The notes under the pieces: model-generated
What the model saw: only the letters and a program-made list of their open reading frames with translations
Database searches by the model: none
Told to the model about the DNA's origin: nothing
Origin: Pseudomonadota bacterium
GTDB taxonomy: Bacteria > Pseudomonadota > Alphaproteobacteria > UBA2136 > UBA6156
DNA length: 52,871 nt
Assembly: GCA_016125035.1 (NCBI GenBank)
Contig: WGMN01000005.1
Location: forward strand, 1-52,871
Reading direction: 5' to 3'
Shown: piece after piece, positions 26,937 through 35,681 of the stretch
Layout: every line of letters begins with the position of its first letter
How positions within the stretch are numbered: position 1 is the stretch's first letter
Made by a program: the position numbers and the translations under genes

Positions 26937-27532
26937 TGCGCACCGTGCTTAAAATCTTTCTCTGGCTGCTTGCTATCCTGGGGGTGTTGGCGCTCATCGG
27001 TATTTCCGCATTCGGTTATTTCATTTACAGCAACGTCAACCAGATGGTCTTCAAGTACTCTTGCAGCGACTACGTGCAAATGCTGGAGTCAATGAAAGAA
27101 AACCCTGCAAGAGAGGTTAAAAAACCCAATGTCAAGGAAGAGCTGGGCGTAAAGGCCGGCATGGCCTACCTTGCCGGTTATATGCTGTTGCGCACGGGGG
27201 GAGATATCGCTAACACTCAACTTGCCAACGCCAACAACGCTTCCCGCCTGGCCAATGAGTTTGCCACTCTGTGCCGTGCCCACCCTCAACTTAAAGCCTA
27301 CGACTTCATGTCCAAGGCCGATGAAGTAAAGAAAGCCGGCGTTTCGTCCACCGTGGTCAGTGCCGAATTGAACGCAGATATCGATAAACTCCTCACCGGC
27401 GTAACCTACCAGACCGACCCCACCAGTACCATCCTGGGCAAGATCCTGGCTTTAAGTTTTGAGCAACAGCAACGCCTTAGCCGCATCGTTACCCCCACCA
27501 CCGTCACCTCAACCGAACCAGCGCCCCACTAA
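26936..27532 (+). CDS. Single-pass membrane protein between nuoL and nuoM
   Basis: 198 residues. An N-terminal helix (FLWLLAILGVLALIGISAFG) is followed by a soluble domain with two Cys (KYSCSDYV, ATLCRAHP) that could pair. It has a mixed helical body and a Thr/Pro-rich end. Start and nuoL stop overlap (TAATG). No family is recognised. It is probably anchored in the inner membrane facing the periplasm. Confidence 0.65.
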   Translation: MRTVLKIFLWLLAILGVLALIGISAFGYFIYSNVNQMVFKYSCSDYVQMLESMKENPAREVKKPNVKEELGVKAGMAYLAGYMLLRTGGDIANTQLANANNASRLANEFATLCRAHPQLKAYDFMSKADEVKKAGVSSTVVSAELNADIDKLLTGVTYQTDPTSTILGKILALSFEQQQRLSRIVTPTTVTSTEPAPH

Positions 27533-27533
27533 C

Positions 27534-29162
27534 ATGCTCACCTTCATCGCCACCTACTACGCCTTCTGGCAGCCCTATTTCCTCAGCCTGCTGGTTTTCC
27601 TGCCGCTGCTCGCCGCCGTCATCACACTCGCCGTGCCGCAGCGCGTGTCCAAATGGGTGGCGCTGGTGCTCAGCCTCGCCCCGCTCAAGGTCGCCGTGGC
27701 CACGCTGTTCTTCTTCAACCCGGCGCAACCCGGCCTGCAATTTGCGGAGCTCCACCCCTGGCTCCCCGCCTTCAACATCTTCTACTCGCTCGGCGCCGAC
27801 GGCATCTCCCTGCCGCTCATCGCGCTCAACTGCCTGCTCACGCCGCTGTGCATCCTCGCCAGCTGGAACCTGGGCGCAGCCCAGACGAATCACGAATCAC
27901 GAATCACGAATCACGCCCGCCCCAACGCCTTCTTCGCAAGCTTCCTCGCCCTCCAAGGGGCGGTTAACGGCGTCTTCGTCGCGCAGGATTTCATCCTGTT
28001 CTATCTGTTCTGGGAGGCCATGCTCATCCCCATGTTCCTCATCATCGGCCTGTGGGGGGGCGAGAACCGGGTCTACGCCGCGCTCAAATTCTTCCTCTAC
28101 ACCTTCGTGGGCTCGGTGCTGATGCTCATCGCGGGCCTGTGGATGTTCACCCACACCGGCACCTTCAGCCTGCCGGTATGGTCCACCACGCACTTCCCCA
28201 TCGCCGCGCAAAGCCTCCTCTTCCTCGCCTTCTTCGCGGCGTTTGCGGTCAAGGTCCCCATGTGGCCTTTCCACACCTGGCTGCCAGACGCCCACGTCCA
28301 GGCCCCCACCGCAGGCTCGGTCATCCTCGCCGGGATCCTGCTGAAGATGGGCGCCTACGGCTTCCTGCGCTTCTCGCTGCCGATGTTCCCCGAAGCTGCC
28401 CACACCTTCGCCCCCTTCATCTTCACCCTCTCCGCCATCGCGGTGGTCTACGCCGCACTGGTGGCCTACGTGCAAACCGACGTGAAAAAGCTCATCGCCT
28501 ATTCCTCCGTGTCGCACATGGGCATGGTCACACTCGGCATCTTCGCGATGACGCCAGAATCCCTCCACGGCGCCCTGCTCGTCATGCTCAACCACGGCAT
28601 CGTCAGCGCCGGGCTGTTCCTCGCCGTCGGCGTCATTTATGACCGCCTGCACACGCGCGAACTGGCCAAGTTCGGCGGGCTGGTGCAGATCATGCCCGCC
28701 TACGCCTTCGCGGTGATGTTCCTCACGCTGGCCGCCGTCGCGCTCCCCGGCACCAACAGCTTTGTCGGCGAGTTCCTCGCCCTGGCCGGCAGCTTCCCCA
28801 GCGCCCCGGTCTACACCGCCATCGCCACCACCGGCGTCATCTTCGGCGCGCTCTACATGCTGCACCTCTACCGCGGCATGCTGTTCGGCACCCCCAGCAC
28901 ATTTGTCGAAGAGCACAAATCCCACCTGCCGGATATGTCCTTCCGCGAATGGCTGGTCTTCATCCCGCTCCTCGCCCTCATTCCCATCCTCGGCCTCATG
29001 CCCAGCCTGGCGATGAACCTCTGGGCCCAACCGGTGCAAATCCTCGCCACCCCTCCCATAACCCATAACCCACAACCCGCAACCCTCCTTCCCGAAGAAG
29101 GGCAGGGGCCGGAAGTCTCCCCCACCACCATCACCTCCGCCACCGAGGTCCCTGCACAATGA
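27534..29162 (+). CDS. nuoM: NADH-quinone oxidoreductase subunit M, with two repeat insertions
   Basis: A 542-residue antiporter-like subunit. Core motifs are FYLFWEAMLIPMFLIIGLWG (conserved Glu), FHTWLPDAHVQAPTAGSVIL, DVKKLIAYSSVSHMG and LPGTNSFVGEFLAL. Residues about 118-128 (TNHESRITNHA) and 508-517 (PITHNPQPAT) are encoded by heptamer arrays; the first is in the loop before FYLFWEA, the second in the C-terminal tail. It ends in an ATGA-type overlap with the next gene. Confidence 0.95.
   Translation: MLTFIATYYAFWQPYFLSLLVFLPLLAAVITLAVPQRVSKWVALVLSLAPLKVAVATLFFFNPAQPGLQFAELHPWLPAFNIFYSLGADGISLPLIALNCLLTPLCILASWNLGAAQTNHESRITNHARPNAFFASFLALQGAVNGVFVAQDFILFYLFWEAMLIPMFLIIGLWGGENRVYAALKFFLYTFVGSVLMLIAGLWMFTHTGTFSLPVWSTTHFPIAAQSLLFLAFFAAFAVKVPMWPFHTWLPDAHVQAPTAGSVILAGILLKMGAYGFLRFSLPMFPEAAHTFAPFIFTLSAIAVVYAALVAYVQTDVKKLIAYSSVSHMGMVTLGIFAMTPESLHGALLVMLNHGIVSAGLFLAVGVIYDRLHTRELAKFGGLVQIMPAYAFAVMFLTLAAVALPGTNSFVGEFLALAGSFPSAPVYTAIATTGVIFGALYMLHLYRGMLFGTPSTFVEEHKSHLPDMSFREWLVFIPLLALIPILGLMPSLAMNLWAQPVQILATPPITHNPQPATLLPEEGQGPEVSPTTITSATEVPAQ
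27886..27915. repeat. Heptamer array CGAATCA inside nuoM
   Basis: Four perfect CGAATCA units, translated as TNHESRITNH in a NuoM loop. Confidence 0.92.
29055..29085. repeat. Heptamer array CCCAYAA near the nuoM 3' end
   Basis: Units CCCATAA, CCCATAA, CCCACAA, CCCGCAA and CCC. It is the same unit type as the array before nuoF and is translated as PITHNPQPAT in the NuoM tail. Confidence 0.88.
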
Positions 29163-29704
29163 ACATCACCATCTTCCACGGCACCAAAGGCAGCCCGCAG
29201 GGCAACTGGTTCCCGTGGCTGAAGGCCAAGCTGGAAGGGCAGGGGCACCAGGTCTTTGTTCCCAAATTCCCCACGCCCGACGGCCAATCGAAAGAGAACT
29301 GGTGCGCCGCCCTGCGTGACCAGGCCCCGATGTTTGGCGGCGAGAGCATCCTCATCGGCCACAGCCTCGGCGCCACTTTGGTGATGCATGTGCTGGAGAT
29401 GAAAAGTTCTCCCATCCACCAGGCCATCCTGGTCAGCCCGGTCAGCACCGCCATCGGCAATGCGGAATACGACGCGCTCAACCAAACCTTCTACTCCCAC
29501 CCGTTTAGCTGGGCCAAGGTCAAAGCCGGCGCAAAAACCCTCACCATCCTGCATGGCAGTGATGACCCCTACGTCCCGCTCGCGCACACGCAAAAACTTG
29601 CCGCCAACCTCGGCGTAGAGCCCATCGTCATCCCCGGCGGCGGCCACCTGAACGCCGAATCCGGCTACAGAGAATTTCCCCAGATCATGGAGCTCATCGC
29701 ATGA
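29159..29704 (+). CDS. RBBP9/YdeN-type serine hydrolase
   Basis: A 181-residue small alpha/beta hydrolase. It begins ITIFHGTKGSPQGNWFPWLK, has the nucleophile elbow LIGHSLGATLVM, and ends with the acid/His pair LHGSDDPYVPLAH and PGGGHLNAESGY, which define the RBBP9/YdeN family. Substrates are small esters or peptides. It overlaps nuoM by 4 bp and lies upstream of the nuoN leader. Confidence 0.85.
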   Translation: MNITIFHGTKGSPQGNWFPWLKAKLEGQGHQVFVPKFPTPDGQSKENWCAALRDQAPMFGGESILIGHSLGATLVMHVLEMKSSPIHQAILVSPVSTAIGNAEYDALNQTFYSHPFSWAKVKAGAKTLTILHGSDDPYVPLAHTQKLAANLGVEPIVIPGGGHLNAESGYREFPQIMELIA

Positions 29705-29764
29705 TGCGTCCCATAACCTCCCCTTGCGGCGCAGCCATAATGGCCAGCAGCACGGCCCTCCCCA

Positions 29765-29794
29765 CGAATCACGAATAACGAATAACGGATCACG
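29765..29794. repeat. Heptamer array CGAATMA upstream of nuoN
   Basis: Units CGAATCA, CGAATAA, CGAATAA and CGGATCA, then CGGTTC and the nuoN ATG at 29799. It occupies the initiation region in place of a Shine-Dalgarno. Confidence 0.9.
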
Positions 29795-29798
29795 GTTC

Positions 29799-31226
29799 AT
29801 GACCCTCCCCACCCTCTTCCTCCTCGCTCCCATCCTCATGCTGGCGGTCTCCTGCCTGCTGCTTTTAATGGTCGGCGCTTTCACCAACAACACGCGCCTC
29901 ACCGGCACGCTCACCATGCTGGCCTTCCTGCTGGCGGCCTGCCCGCTGCTCACCCACCCCGGCAGCGGCATGCTGTTTGCCGCCGGTGGCGGGCACCTGG
30001 TCAGCTTAAGCCCGTTCACCGCCATGGCCTGCCTGCTCACCCTGGCTCTCGCCGCCCTCACCACGCCCTTGCTGTTCCCTTCACGAATAACGAATAACGA
30101 ATCACGAATCACGTCTAAACCCGAATCCTTCATCCTCCTCGCGCTCTCCGTCCTCGGCATGCTCACGCTCATCGTGGCGTCAGATATGCTCACGCTGTAC
30201 ATGGGGCTGGAACTCATGTCCTTCCCGCTCTACATCATGGCCGCGCTGGCGCGCGATGACGCCAAATCGTCCGAGGCCGGGCTCAAATACTTCGTGCTCG
30301 GCGGCTTTGCCTCCGGCCTCACGCTCTACGGCATCTCGCTGCTTTACGCCGCCACCGGCACCACCAGCTTTGCGCCGCTGGCCACCGCGCTGGCGGCTCC
30401 GGCACCTATCCTCACCGTGGGGCTGGTGCTCACACTGCTCGGCGCGCTGTTCAAACTCTCCATGGTGCCGTTTCATATGTGGACGCCGGACGTCTACGAA
30501 GGTGCCCCTACCCCCATCACCGCCATCATGGCCGCCCTGCCCAAAATAGCGGCCTTCGCCCTGCTCATCCGCCTCACCATGGGGCCGTTCCTGGCGCTGG
30601 CCCACACCTGGCAGCCGGCGCTGGCCATGCTGGCCGCCATCTCCATGTTGGCAGGCGCCACCATGGCCATCGTGCAAACCAATCTTAAGCGCCTGTTGGC
30701 CTATTCCACCATCGCCAACGTCGGCTTCATCGCCACCGGCGTGGTGGCGGCCAACCCGGCCGGGCAGGGGGGTGCGCTGTTTTATCTGGCGGTGTATGCC
30801 CTCACCACGCTGGGGCTGTTCGCCGCGCTGCTGGCCACCGGCGCCACCCAAACAGCGCACCTCAAGGGCCTGGCCACGCGCAGCCCGCTGCTTGCCGCTC
30901 TCATGCTCATCTTGCTGTTCTCGCTGGCGGGGGTGCCGCCGTTTGCCGGGTTCATGGCCAAGTTCGGCGTGTTCTTGGCGGCCATCCAGGGGGGATACAC
31001 CAACCTCGCCATCGTCGGCGTGCTGGCCTCGGTCATCGCCGCCTTTTATTCGCTGTGGCTGATAAAACTGATGTATTTTGAACAACCCGCCAGCGCCACT
31101 GCACTGGAAATCCCTGCACCGTTGCAAATCGTGCTGGCCGTCACCGCGGCCCTGTCGCTCATCCTCGGCCTGTTGCCAACCCTGCTCTCCACCCTCACCC
31201 TCGCCGCTGCCACCGCACTCTACTAA
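29799..31226 (+). CDS. nuoN: NADH-quinone oxidoreductase subunit N, with repeat insertion
   Basis: A 475-residue antiporter-like subunit. Core motifs are LTLYMGLELMSFPLYIMAAL (conserved Glu), GLKYFVLGGFASGLTLYG, KLSMVPFHMWTPDVYEGAPT (conserved Lys) and NLKRLLAYSTIANVGF. Residues about 96-106 ([11 protein letters not shown]) are encoded by a heptamer array in the loop before the helix carrying the conserved Glu. It is the last nuo gene; a strong hairpin follows at 31248-31275. Confidence 0.95.
   Translation: MTLPTLFLLAPILMLAVSCLLLLMVGAFTNNTRLTGTLTMLAFLLAACPLLTHPGSGMLFAAGGGHLVSLSPFTAMACLLTLALAALTTPLLFPSRITNNESRITSKPESFILLALSVLGMLTLIVASDMLTLYMGLELMSFPLYIMAALARDDAKSSEAGLKYFVLGGFASGLTLYGISLLYAATGTTSFAPLATALAAPAPILTVGLVLTLLGALFKLSMVPFHMWTPDVYEGAPTPITAIMAALPKIAAFALLIRLTMGPFLALAHTWQPALAMLAAISMLAGATMAIVQTNLKRLLAYSTIANVGFIATGVVAANPAGQGGALFYLAVYALTTLGLFAALLATGATQTAHLKGLATRSPLLAALMLILLFSLAGVPPFAGFMAKFGVFLAAIQGGYTNLAIVGVLASVIAAFYSLWLIKLMYFEQPASATALEIPAPLQIVLAVTAALSLILGLLPTLLSTLTLAAATALY
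30084..30113. repeat. Heptamer array CGAATMA inside nuoN
   Basis: Two CGAATAA and two CGAATCA units, translated in frame as [10 protein letters not shown] between membrane helices of NuoN. Confidence 0.92.
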
Positions 31227-31242
31227 GGGGAAGGGCCCCACG

Positions 31243-31281
31243 CAAAAAAGCCCCCGGTTCAACCACCGGGGGCTTCTTTCG
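31243..31281. terminator. Bidirectional terminator after nuoN
   Basis: AAGCCCCCGGT (31248-31258) pairs perfectly with ACCGGGGGCTT (31265-31275). Reading plus it is followed by CTTTC. Reading minus it is followed by TTTTTTGCG, a better T-run. It can end both the nuo message and the small minus-strand ORF at 31302-31412. Confidence 0.85.
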
Positions 31282-31301
31282 CGGCCGGGCGGGGCCCGGT
31301 A

Positions 31302-31412
31302 TCAGTCTTTCGCCTTCGGCGGTACTTCTTTCGCCGCCGGTCGGGTGGTCTTGCTCCCTTTTCCGGTATGGCGTTGCATCGTCATGGGGACGGGATAGTC
31401 GTAGCAGCTCAT
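31302..31412 (-). CDS. 36-residue basic small protein
   Basis: The ORF reads MSCYDYPVPMTMQRHTGKGS, then KTTRPAAKEVPPKAKD. GGAGAG lies 4 nt before the ATG. A perfect 9-bp hairpin lies just upstream and a strong T-tailed terminator follows. The product is small and basic with a Lys/Pro/Ala end. No family is recognised. The complete transcription-unit layout supports it despite its size. Confidence 0.55.
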   Translation of the reverse strand: MSCYDYPVPMTMQRHTGKGSKTTRPAAKEVPPKAKD

Positions 31413-31428
31413 CGTTCTCTCCAATGCA

Positions 31429-31474
31429 GCGCATCACCGCCCCGGGCCGGGGCAGGCGTTCAAAAGTGATGCGC
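31429..31474 (-). promoter_or_regulatory. Structured 5' leader of the 36-residue ORF
   Basis: GCGCATCAC (31429-31437) and GTGATGCGC (31466-31474) form a perfect 9-bp stem enclosing an inner CCCCGG/CCGGGG hairpin. It ends 17 nt before the start codon, so it could affect translation or stability. No known riboswitch is recognised. Confidence 0.5.
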
Positions 31475-31564
31475 AGATACAACTATTGTGTCCGCTGCCT
31501 ATATCTTAATCACCCCACCCTGCCAAGCCCTCAACCTTACGTTGTGCTTGCAAATACTGTTTAC

Positions 31565-31592
31565 GGGTCACGGGTTACGGGTTACGGGTTAC
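31565..31592. repeat. Heptamer array GGGTTAC abutting the birA start
   Basis: GGGTCAC followed by three GGGTTAC units, then AC and the birA ATG at 31595. There is no Shine-Dalgarno. GGGTTAC is telomere-like in look but occurs only as four copies. Confidence 0.9.
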
Positions 31593-31594
31593 AC

Positions 31595-32323
31595 ATGCAC
31601 CTGCTGCACCTGCCCTCCACCACCTCCACCATGGATATCGCCGCGCGCCTGGTCAAAGAGGGCTCTTCGCTCACCAATACGGTGCTGGCCGACGTGCAAA
31701 CGGCAGGCCGCGGCCGCAACAACCGGCCGTGGAGCACCTTTTCCGCCCCCCACTCGCTGGCCGCCACCTTCATTTTCCGCCCCACGGTGGGGCCGCAGCT
31801 GCCGCTGGTGGCGGCACTCGCCCTGCACACGGCGTTGAAGGACCTGCTGCCCAAGGGCTCGCACGCGCGCCTGCACATCAAGTGGCCCAATGATGTTTTG
31901 CTCTCCGGGCGCAAACTGGCGGGCATCCTGTGCGAGAACATTGCCGACCCTCCCACCTCGCTCATCGGCATCGGCGTCAACCTCACCCCGCCGGAAGAGC
32001 CGCTGCCGCAGGCCTTTGCGGGCGCCTTCCTGTCCGAGTCGGTGCCCACTCCGCCCACCCCGCGGGAATGGGTGCGCCCCTTGCACACTTGCCTTTCGCA
32101 GCACATTGCCCTATATAAGGCCCAAGGCTGGAGCGCGTTTCATGATAACTACCTCCGCCACTGCGCCACCATCGGCCAAGAAGTCGTATGGAAAAGCACA
32201 GAGAATCAACAGCTTACTGGCATCGCCCGCGGCCTAACACAAAGCGGGCACCTTGAACTGGAGGCGGAAGACGGCACGATGCACGTCATCCACAGCGGCG
32301 ATATTATTGATAAACATCACTAA
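31595..32323 (+). CDS. birA: Biotin-[acetyl-CoA-carboxylase] ligase
   Basis: A 242-residue class I biotin protein ligase without the N-terminal DNA-binding domain. It has HLPSTTSTMDIA, the biotin loop TAGRGRNNRPWST (residues about 36-48), IKWPNDVLLSGRKLAGIL with the catalytic Lys, and the GIGVNLTPP strand, then a C-terminal SH3-like cap. It attaches biotin to carboxylase carrier proteins. Its place between nuoN and rnj is a common alphaproteobacterial order. Confidence 0.93.
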   Translation: MHLLHLPSTTSTMDIAARLVKEGSSLTNTVLADVQTAGRGRNNRPWSTFSAPHSLAATFIFRPTVGPQLPLVAALALHTALKDLLPKGSHARLHIKWPNDVLLSGRKLAGILCENIADPPTSLIGIGVNLTPPEEPLPQAFAGAFLSESVPTPPTPREWVRPLHTCLSQHIALYKAQGWSAFHDNYLRHCATIGQEVVWKSTENQQLTGIARGLTQSGHLELEAEDGTMHVIHSGDIIDKHH

Positions 32324-32442
32324 ATCCCACCTCTTAAAAGCAACCGCATCGTAAAGCGTAACCCCGCGCGGCCGCACAAGTAAGGGCGGTCAGGGGCAAG
32401 GCCGTGCTGCGTGGCATCCGGCCCAATTGGAGTATAAAGTTA

Positions 32443-34128
32443 ATGAGTAACAAACACTTGGCCGCGCTGCCCCTGGGCGGCGTCGGCATCATCGGCACCA
32501 ACATGATGGTCTACGAGTACGGCGGCGAATACATCGTGGTGGATGCCGGCGTATCCTTCCCGAACGAGAACACCCCCGGCGTCGACGTCATCGTGCCAGA
32601 CACCCGCTTTTTGCGCGAGCACGCCAAGCACATCAAGGCGGTGTTCATCACCCACGCGCACGAGGACCACATCGGCGCGGTGGGCTATCTGTGGGATGAC
32701 TTCGCCGGCGCGCCGGTCTACGCCTCGCCGCTGTCCGCCATGGTGCTGCAAGGCAAACTGCAAGAGCTCGGCATCAAGCCCAAAAAGGGCGAAGTGGTGG
32801 TCACCACCACGCGTGAGCAATACAAGGCGGGCCCCTTCAGCGTGGAATACGTGCCCGTGTCCCACAGCATCCCTGAAGCCTTCGCGCTGGCCATCCGCAC
32901 GCCGCTCGGCACCATCGTCCACACCGGCGACTACAAATTCGACGCCGCCGCGCCTTTCGGCCAAATCACCGATGAAAAACGCCTGGCCGAGATCGGCAAG
33001 GAAGGCGTGCTCGCCGCCTTTGGCGATAGCACCAACGCCCAAAACCCGCACGAGTCCGGGTCGGAAGCCCCGGTGCTCGAGCACCTCACCCAATTGGTGA
33101 AGGATACCAAGGGCCGCCTCATCTTCGCGGCGTTCGCCAGCCACTTCGGCCGCACGTTCGAGGTCGCCAAGGTGGCGGTCGCCCAGGGCCGCAAGGTCTG
33201 CTTTCTGGGCCGCACCATCAACAAGTTCATCGCCCACTCCAAGCACCTCGGCTACTGGCCCAAAGAGCTCAACAACTGGGTGGTGGATGCGGAGGAAATT
33301 TCCGGCCTGCCCGCCAACAAAGTGTTCGTGTTTGCGTCCGGCACCCAGGGGGAAGGGGGCTCGTCCCTCACCCGCCTGTCGCAGGGCACCGACGTGCGCG
33401 GCATCAAACTGCGTGAAGGCGATACCGTCCTCCTCTCCTCGCGCATGATCCCGGGCAATGAGCGCGGCATCTTGAACGTCATCGACGGCCTGTCCAACCT
33501 GGGCGTCAATGTCATCAGCGAACTCACCGACCGTTCCATCCACGTCTCCGGCCACTGCGGCCAACCTGAAATGAAGCGCATGTACAAGCTGCTCAACCCG
33601 CGCTTCGTGGTGCCCGTGCACGGCGAACCCCGGCAGATGAAGGCCCACGCCGAGCTCGCGCGCGCCGAGGGCTACACCCCCGTGCGCCTCAAAGGCGGCC
33701 ACAAACTCATCCTGGCCGAGGAAGGCGCCGCAGATTTCCGCCCGCAACTCTCCCAGCACACCTACCCGCACGGCTTCAACTACATCGACGGCCTCAACAT
33801 CCTGCCGAATGACCCGCTCATTCTCAAAGAGCGCCGCAAACTGGGCTACGACGGCCTGCTGGTGGCCTCGCTGGCGGTGCGCGCCAATGGCGAGTGGCTC
33901 TCCGATGTCGCCCTGACCACCCGCGGCCTGATGGACGAAGTGGTGCAGGCCGACCTGCTCAAGGGCGCGGTGGCCAAAACCACCCAGGCGCTCGAGGCGG
34001 TGTTCCGCGACGGCCGCATCGACGACCGCAACCGCGCCGCCGAAGTAATGCAGCAAACCCTGCGCCGCTACTTCAAGCAAGAGCGCGGCAAGCAACCCAC
34101 CATCGTCACCCAGTTCGTGCAGGTCTAA
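32443..34128 (+). CDS. rnj: Ribonuclease J
   Basis: A 561-residue metallo-beta-lactamase/beta-CASP ribonuclease. The zinc motif HAHEDHIG begins at residue 71. Further features are SHSIPEAFAL, HTGDYKFD, GDSTNAQNPHESGSE (beta-CASP start), SRMIPGNERG and the late VSGHCGQPEMKRM...VPVHGEPRQM. It processes and degrades RNA with 5'-exo and endo activity. The start MSNKHLAAL is preceded by a distant GGAG. A bidirectional hairpin follows. Confidence 0.95.
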   Translation: MSNKHLAALPLGGVGIIGTNMMVYEYGGEYIVVDAGVSFPNENTPGVDVIVPDTRFLREHAKHIKAVFITHAHEDHIGAVGYLWDDFAGAPVYASPLSAMVLQGKLQELGIKPKKGEVVVTTTREQYKAGPFSVEYVPVSHSIPEAFALAIRTPLGTIVHTGDYKFDAAAPFGQITDEKRLAEIGKEGVLAAFGDSTNAQNPHESGSEAPVLEHLTQLVKDTKGRLIFAAFASHFGRTFEVAKVAVAQGRKVCFLGRTINKFIAHSKHLGYWPKELNNWVVDAEEISGLPANKVFVFASGTQGEGGSSLTRLSQGTDVRGIKLREGDTVLLSSRMIPGNERGILNVIDGLSNLGVNVISELTDRSIHVSGHCGQPEMKRMYKLLNPRFVVPVHGEPRQMKAHAELARAEGYTPVRLKGGHKLILAEEGAADFRPQLSQHTYPHGFNYIDGLNILPNDPLILKERRKLGYDGLLVASLAVRANGEWLSDVALTTRGLMDEVVQADLLKGAVAKTTQALEAVFRDGRIDDRNRAAEVMQQTLRRYFKQERGKQPTIVTQFVQV

Positions 34129-34147
34129 ACCCCTCCGGCTGTAAATA

Positions 34148-34192
34148 AAGAGCGCCGCCCAGGTTTTCGGCCCGGGCGGCGTTCTTTATCGT
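34148..34192. terminator. Bidirectional terminator between rnj and 34193-34993
   Basis: CGCCGCCC (34153-34160) pairs with GGGCGGCG (34174-34181). It is followed by TTCTTTA reading plus and CTCTTTATTTAC reading minus. It separates two convergent genes. Confidence 0.8.
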
Positions 34193-34993
34193 TTAGCGAG
34201 ATCTTTCAGCGAGATACTTGGTCAGTATCTCGTTCACCAGCTGGTTGGTTTTCACGCCCTGCTGGCTGGCTGCTGCCATGATCCCCTCAATCGTCTGTTC
34301 CGGAAGATGGAAGGTTTTATGACGCAGCTTCTCCACCGGCGGCCGCTGCTGCTTCTTCCGGTTCCTTTCTTTTTGCAGCCGCTTCGTCCAGTCGCTCTCG
34401 TCCTGGCCGACGTAGCTGTAGTCCGCGGCATCGGGTTGCTCCTTGCCGGCGAATTTGGCCTTGCGCTGTTCAATCTTCAGGGCCATGGCCTGTTCTTGGG
34501 CCTCACGCTGTTCCAGCGTTAGCCGGGGCTGTCCCTGGTTGTTTGCCAGGGCTTCCTTCAGCAATGCCTTCACACCGGTGGCACAGTCATCCCCCTCAAC
34601 CAGCCTGTTCACCCCGTCTTCCAGGGCCGCCAGCCAGTTCTCGGGGTCGTTCAACTGGCCATGCAACCACAGCAAAAACTCCGCATGCGGCGGGGCCTTG
34701 CCGGTTATCATCGCCATATTGTCGAGCTGCTGCTCCAGGTGGGGGAAGTGCTCCGGCACCGCCTTTATCCACCCGGTGGGGGTGTCAAGGTGGCGCTTTC
34801 CCAACCGTTTGGCGCTGGAGGTCAGCGCTTCCCACAGGTGGAGGTTCAGCTGTTCGCGCAGCTTTCGGGTCTGCGCTTCGTCATCCATCACAACGGCGTT
34901 TTGCACTTGCTGCAGCAAGGCTTCCAGCCGTTGTTTCGTGTTGTCGCCGGTATCGGCAGGGGTCTTCAGTTCCAAAAGAGTCACTTCGTTCAA
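34193..34993 (-). CDS. Ribbon-helix-helix-tailed hypothetical protein (TTG start)
   Basis: A 266-residue soluble, mainly helical, charged protein. The last 45 or so residues (KTFHLPEQTIEGIMAAASQQ, then GVKTNQLVNEILTKYL) fit a ribbon-helix-helix DNA-binding fold: one strand and two helices. The start is TTG with GGGAGG 7 nt upstream. It is the last gene of a minus-strand run, each gene with its own terminator. The large N-terminal part has no recognised domain; it may be a sensor or oligomerisation region. Confidence 0.65.
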   Translation of the reverse strand: MNEVTLLELKTPADTGDNTKQRLEALLQQVQNAVVMDDEAQTRKLREQLNLHLWEALTSSAKRLGKRHLDTPTGWIKAVPEHFPHLEQQLDNMAMITGKAPPHAEFLLWLHGQLNDPENWLAALEDGVNRLVEGDDCATGVKALLKEALANNQGQPRLTLEQREAQEQAMALKIEQRKAKFAGKEQPDAADYSYVGQDESDWTKRLQKERNRKKQQRPPVEKLRHKTFHLPEQTIEGIMAAASQQGVKTNQLVNEILTKYLAERSR

Positions 34994-35076
34994 TTTAACC
35001 TCCCATTGCGGGGTGAGTTAACACGCAAAACAAAACGCTCAGTACTTCCTTAAGGGCTCGATATACACGGTTTTCC

Positions 35077-35109
35077 AAAAAGCGCAACGCCCGGGCCAAA
35101 AGCCCGGGC
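35077..35109 (-). terminator. Shared GCCCGGGC terminator, copy 1
   Basis: GCCCGGGC twice (35089-35096 and 35102-35109) around CAAAA. Reading minus it continues GTTGCGCTTTTTGG. It ends the gene 35134-35601. The same element recurs at 35682, 35970 and 36851. Confidence 0.8.
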
Positions 35110-35133
35110 ATCGCCGCCGTAGGTGCAGGGGGC

Positions 35134-35601
35134 TTACAGCTCTTTCACCACGTATTTCAGCATCGCGCCAATCATCAGCAGCAGGGCTTCAGCCACCACC
35201 TGCGGGCTGGTGTTCATAGCCAGCGCCGCTTGCTTGTAGGGGTTGGCCCCAGCGCCGCAGGCCGGGCCACTGTTAAAGTCCAGGTCCAAGCGTAGCTTTT
35301 TGTTGCGCGGTGGGGCCTCGCCGATGGGCGTGAGCTGGTGGATGTAGGTTTCAAGGCTGAAGCCGACCACTTCCGTCGGCGACTCCAGAAGAAAGATAAG
35401 GCTACGAAACGGGTTGTTTCCCAGCGTGTTCTTCAACAAGCTAGACAACGTCTGGCTTTCCAACGACCGCGCCTCCAGCATCTTCTCCAGCAAGTCAGAC
35501 AACTGCTTTTCCACCGATTCCATTCCCAGCATATTGCATAGGGTGGCAATTTCTTCGTGGCACCTAGCCACATTATCCGAAACGTCCCAAGTCACGGCCA
35601 T
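35134..35601 (-). CDS. Hypothetical 155-residue protein
   Basis: A soluble, helical protein (HEEIATLCNMLGMESVEKQL) with a strand-rich middle (RSLIFLLESPTEVVGFSLET) and a C-terminal helical segment (QVVAEALLLMIGAMLKYVVK). The ATG giving MAVTWDVSD has GGAG 6-7 nt upstream; an alternative GTG lies 12 bp earlier. The end may be membrane-associated. No family is recognised. It lies in the minus-strand cluster 34193-37282 and carries one copy of the shared terminator. Confidence 0.6.
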   Translation of the reverse strand: MAVTWDVSDNVARCHEEIATLCNMLGMESVEKQLSDLLEKMLEARSLESQTLSSLLKNTLGNNPFRSLIFLLESPTEVVGFSLETYIHQLTPIGEAPPRNKKLRLDLDFNSGPACGAGANPYKQAALAMNTSPQVVAEALLLMIGAMLKYVVKEL

Positions 35602-35681
35602 GACCATCTCCACTGTCAGGGGCCTTGTGATGATGAGAACATTGTAAAGCTATTTAGTATACATGTAAACTGCCTTATGTC

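Noticed and set aside
31195-31482. Longer minus-strand ORF (95 codons) over the nuoN-birA gap
   Set aside because: It runs through the terminator hairpin and antisense to nuoN; the 36-codon ORF in another frame has the ribosome site.
31565-31592. GGGTTAC array as a telomere-like or replication element
   Set aside because: Only four copies inside a gene-dense operon, and the same layout with other units occurs elsewhere.
32324-32442. A missing coaX gene between birA and rnj
   Set aside because: Many alphaproteobacteria have coaX here, but the 119-bp gap shows no remnant; absence from this locus alone is not informative.
32440-34095. A 551-codon open frame antisense to rnj
   Set aside because: Shadow of RNase J; no start signal and no recognisable domain.
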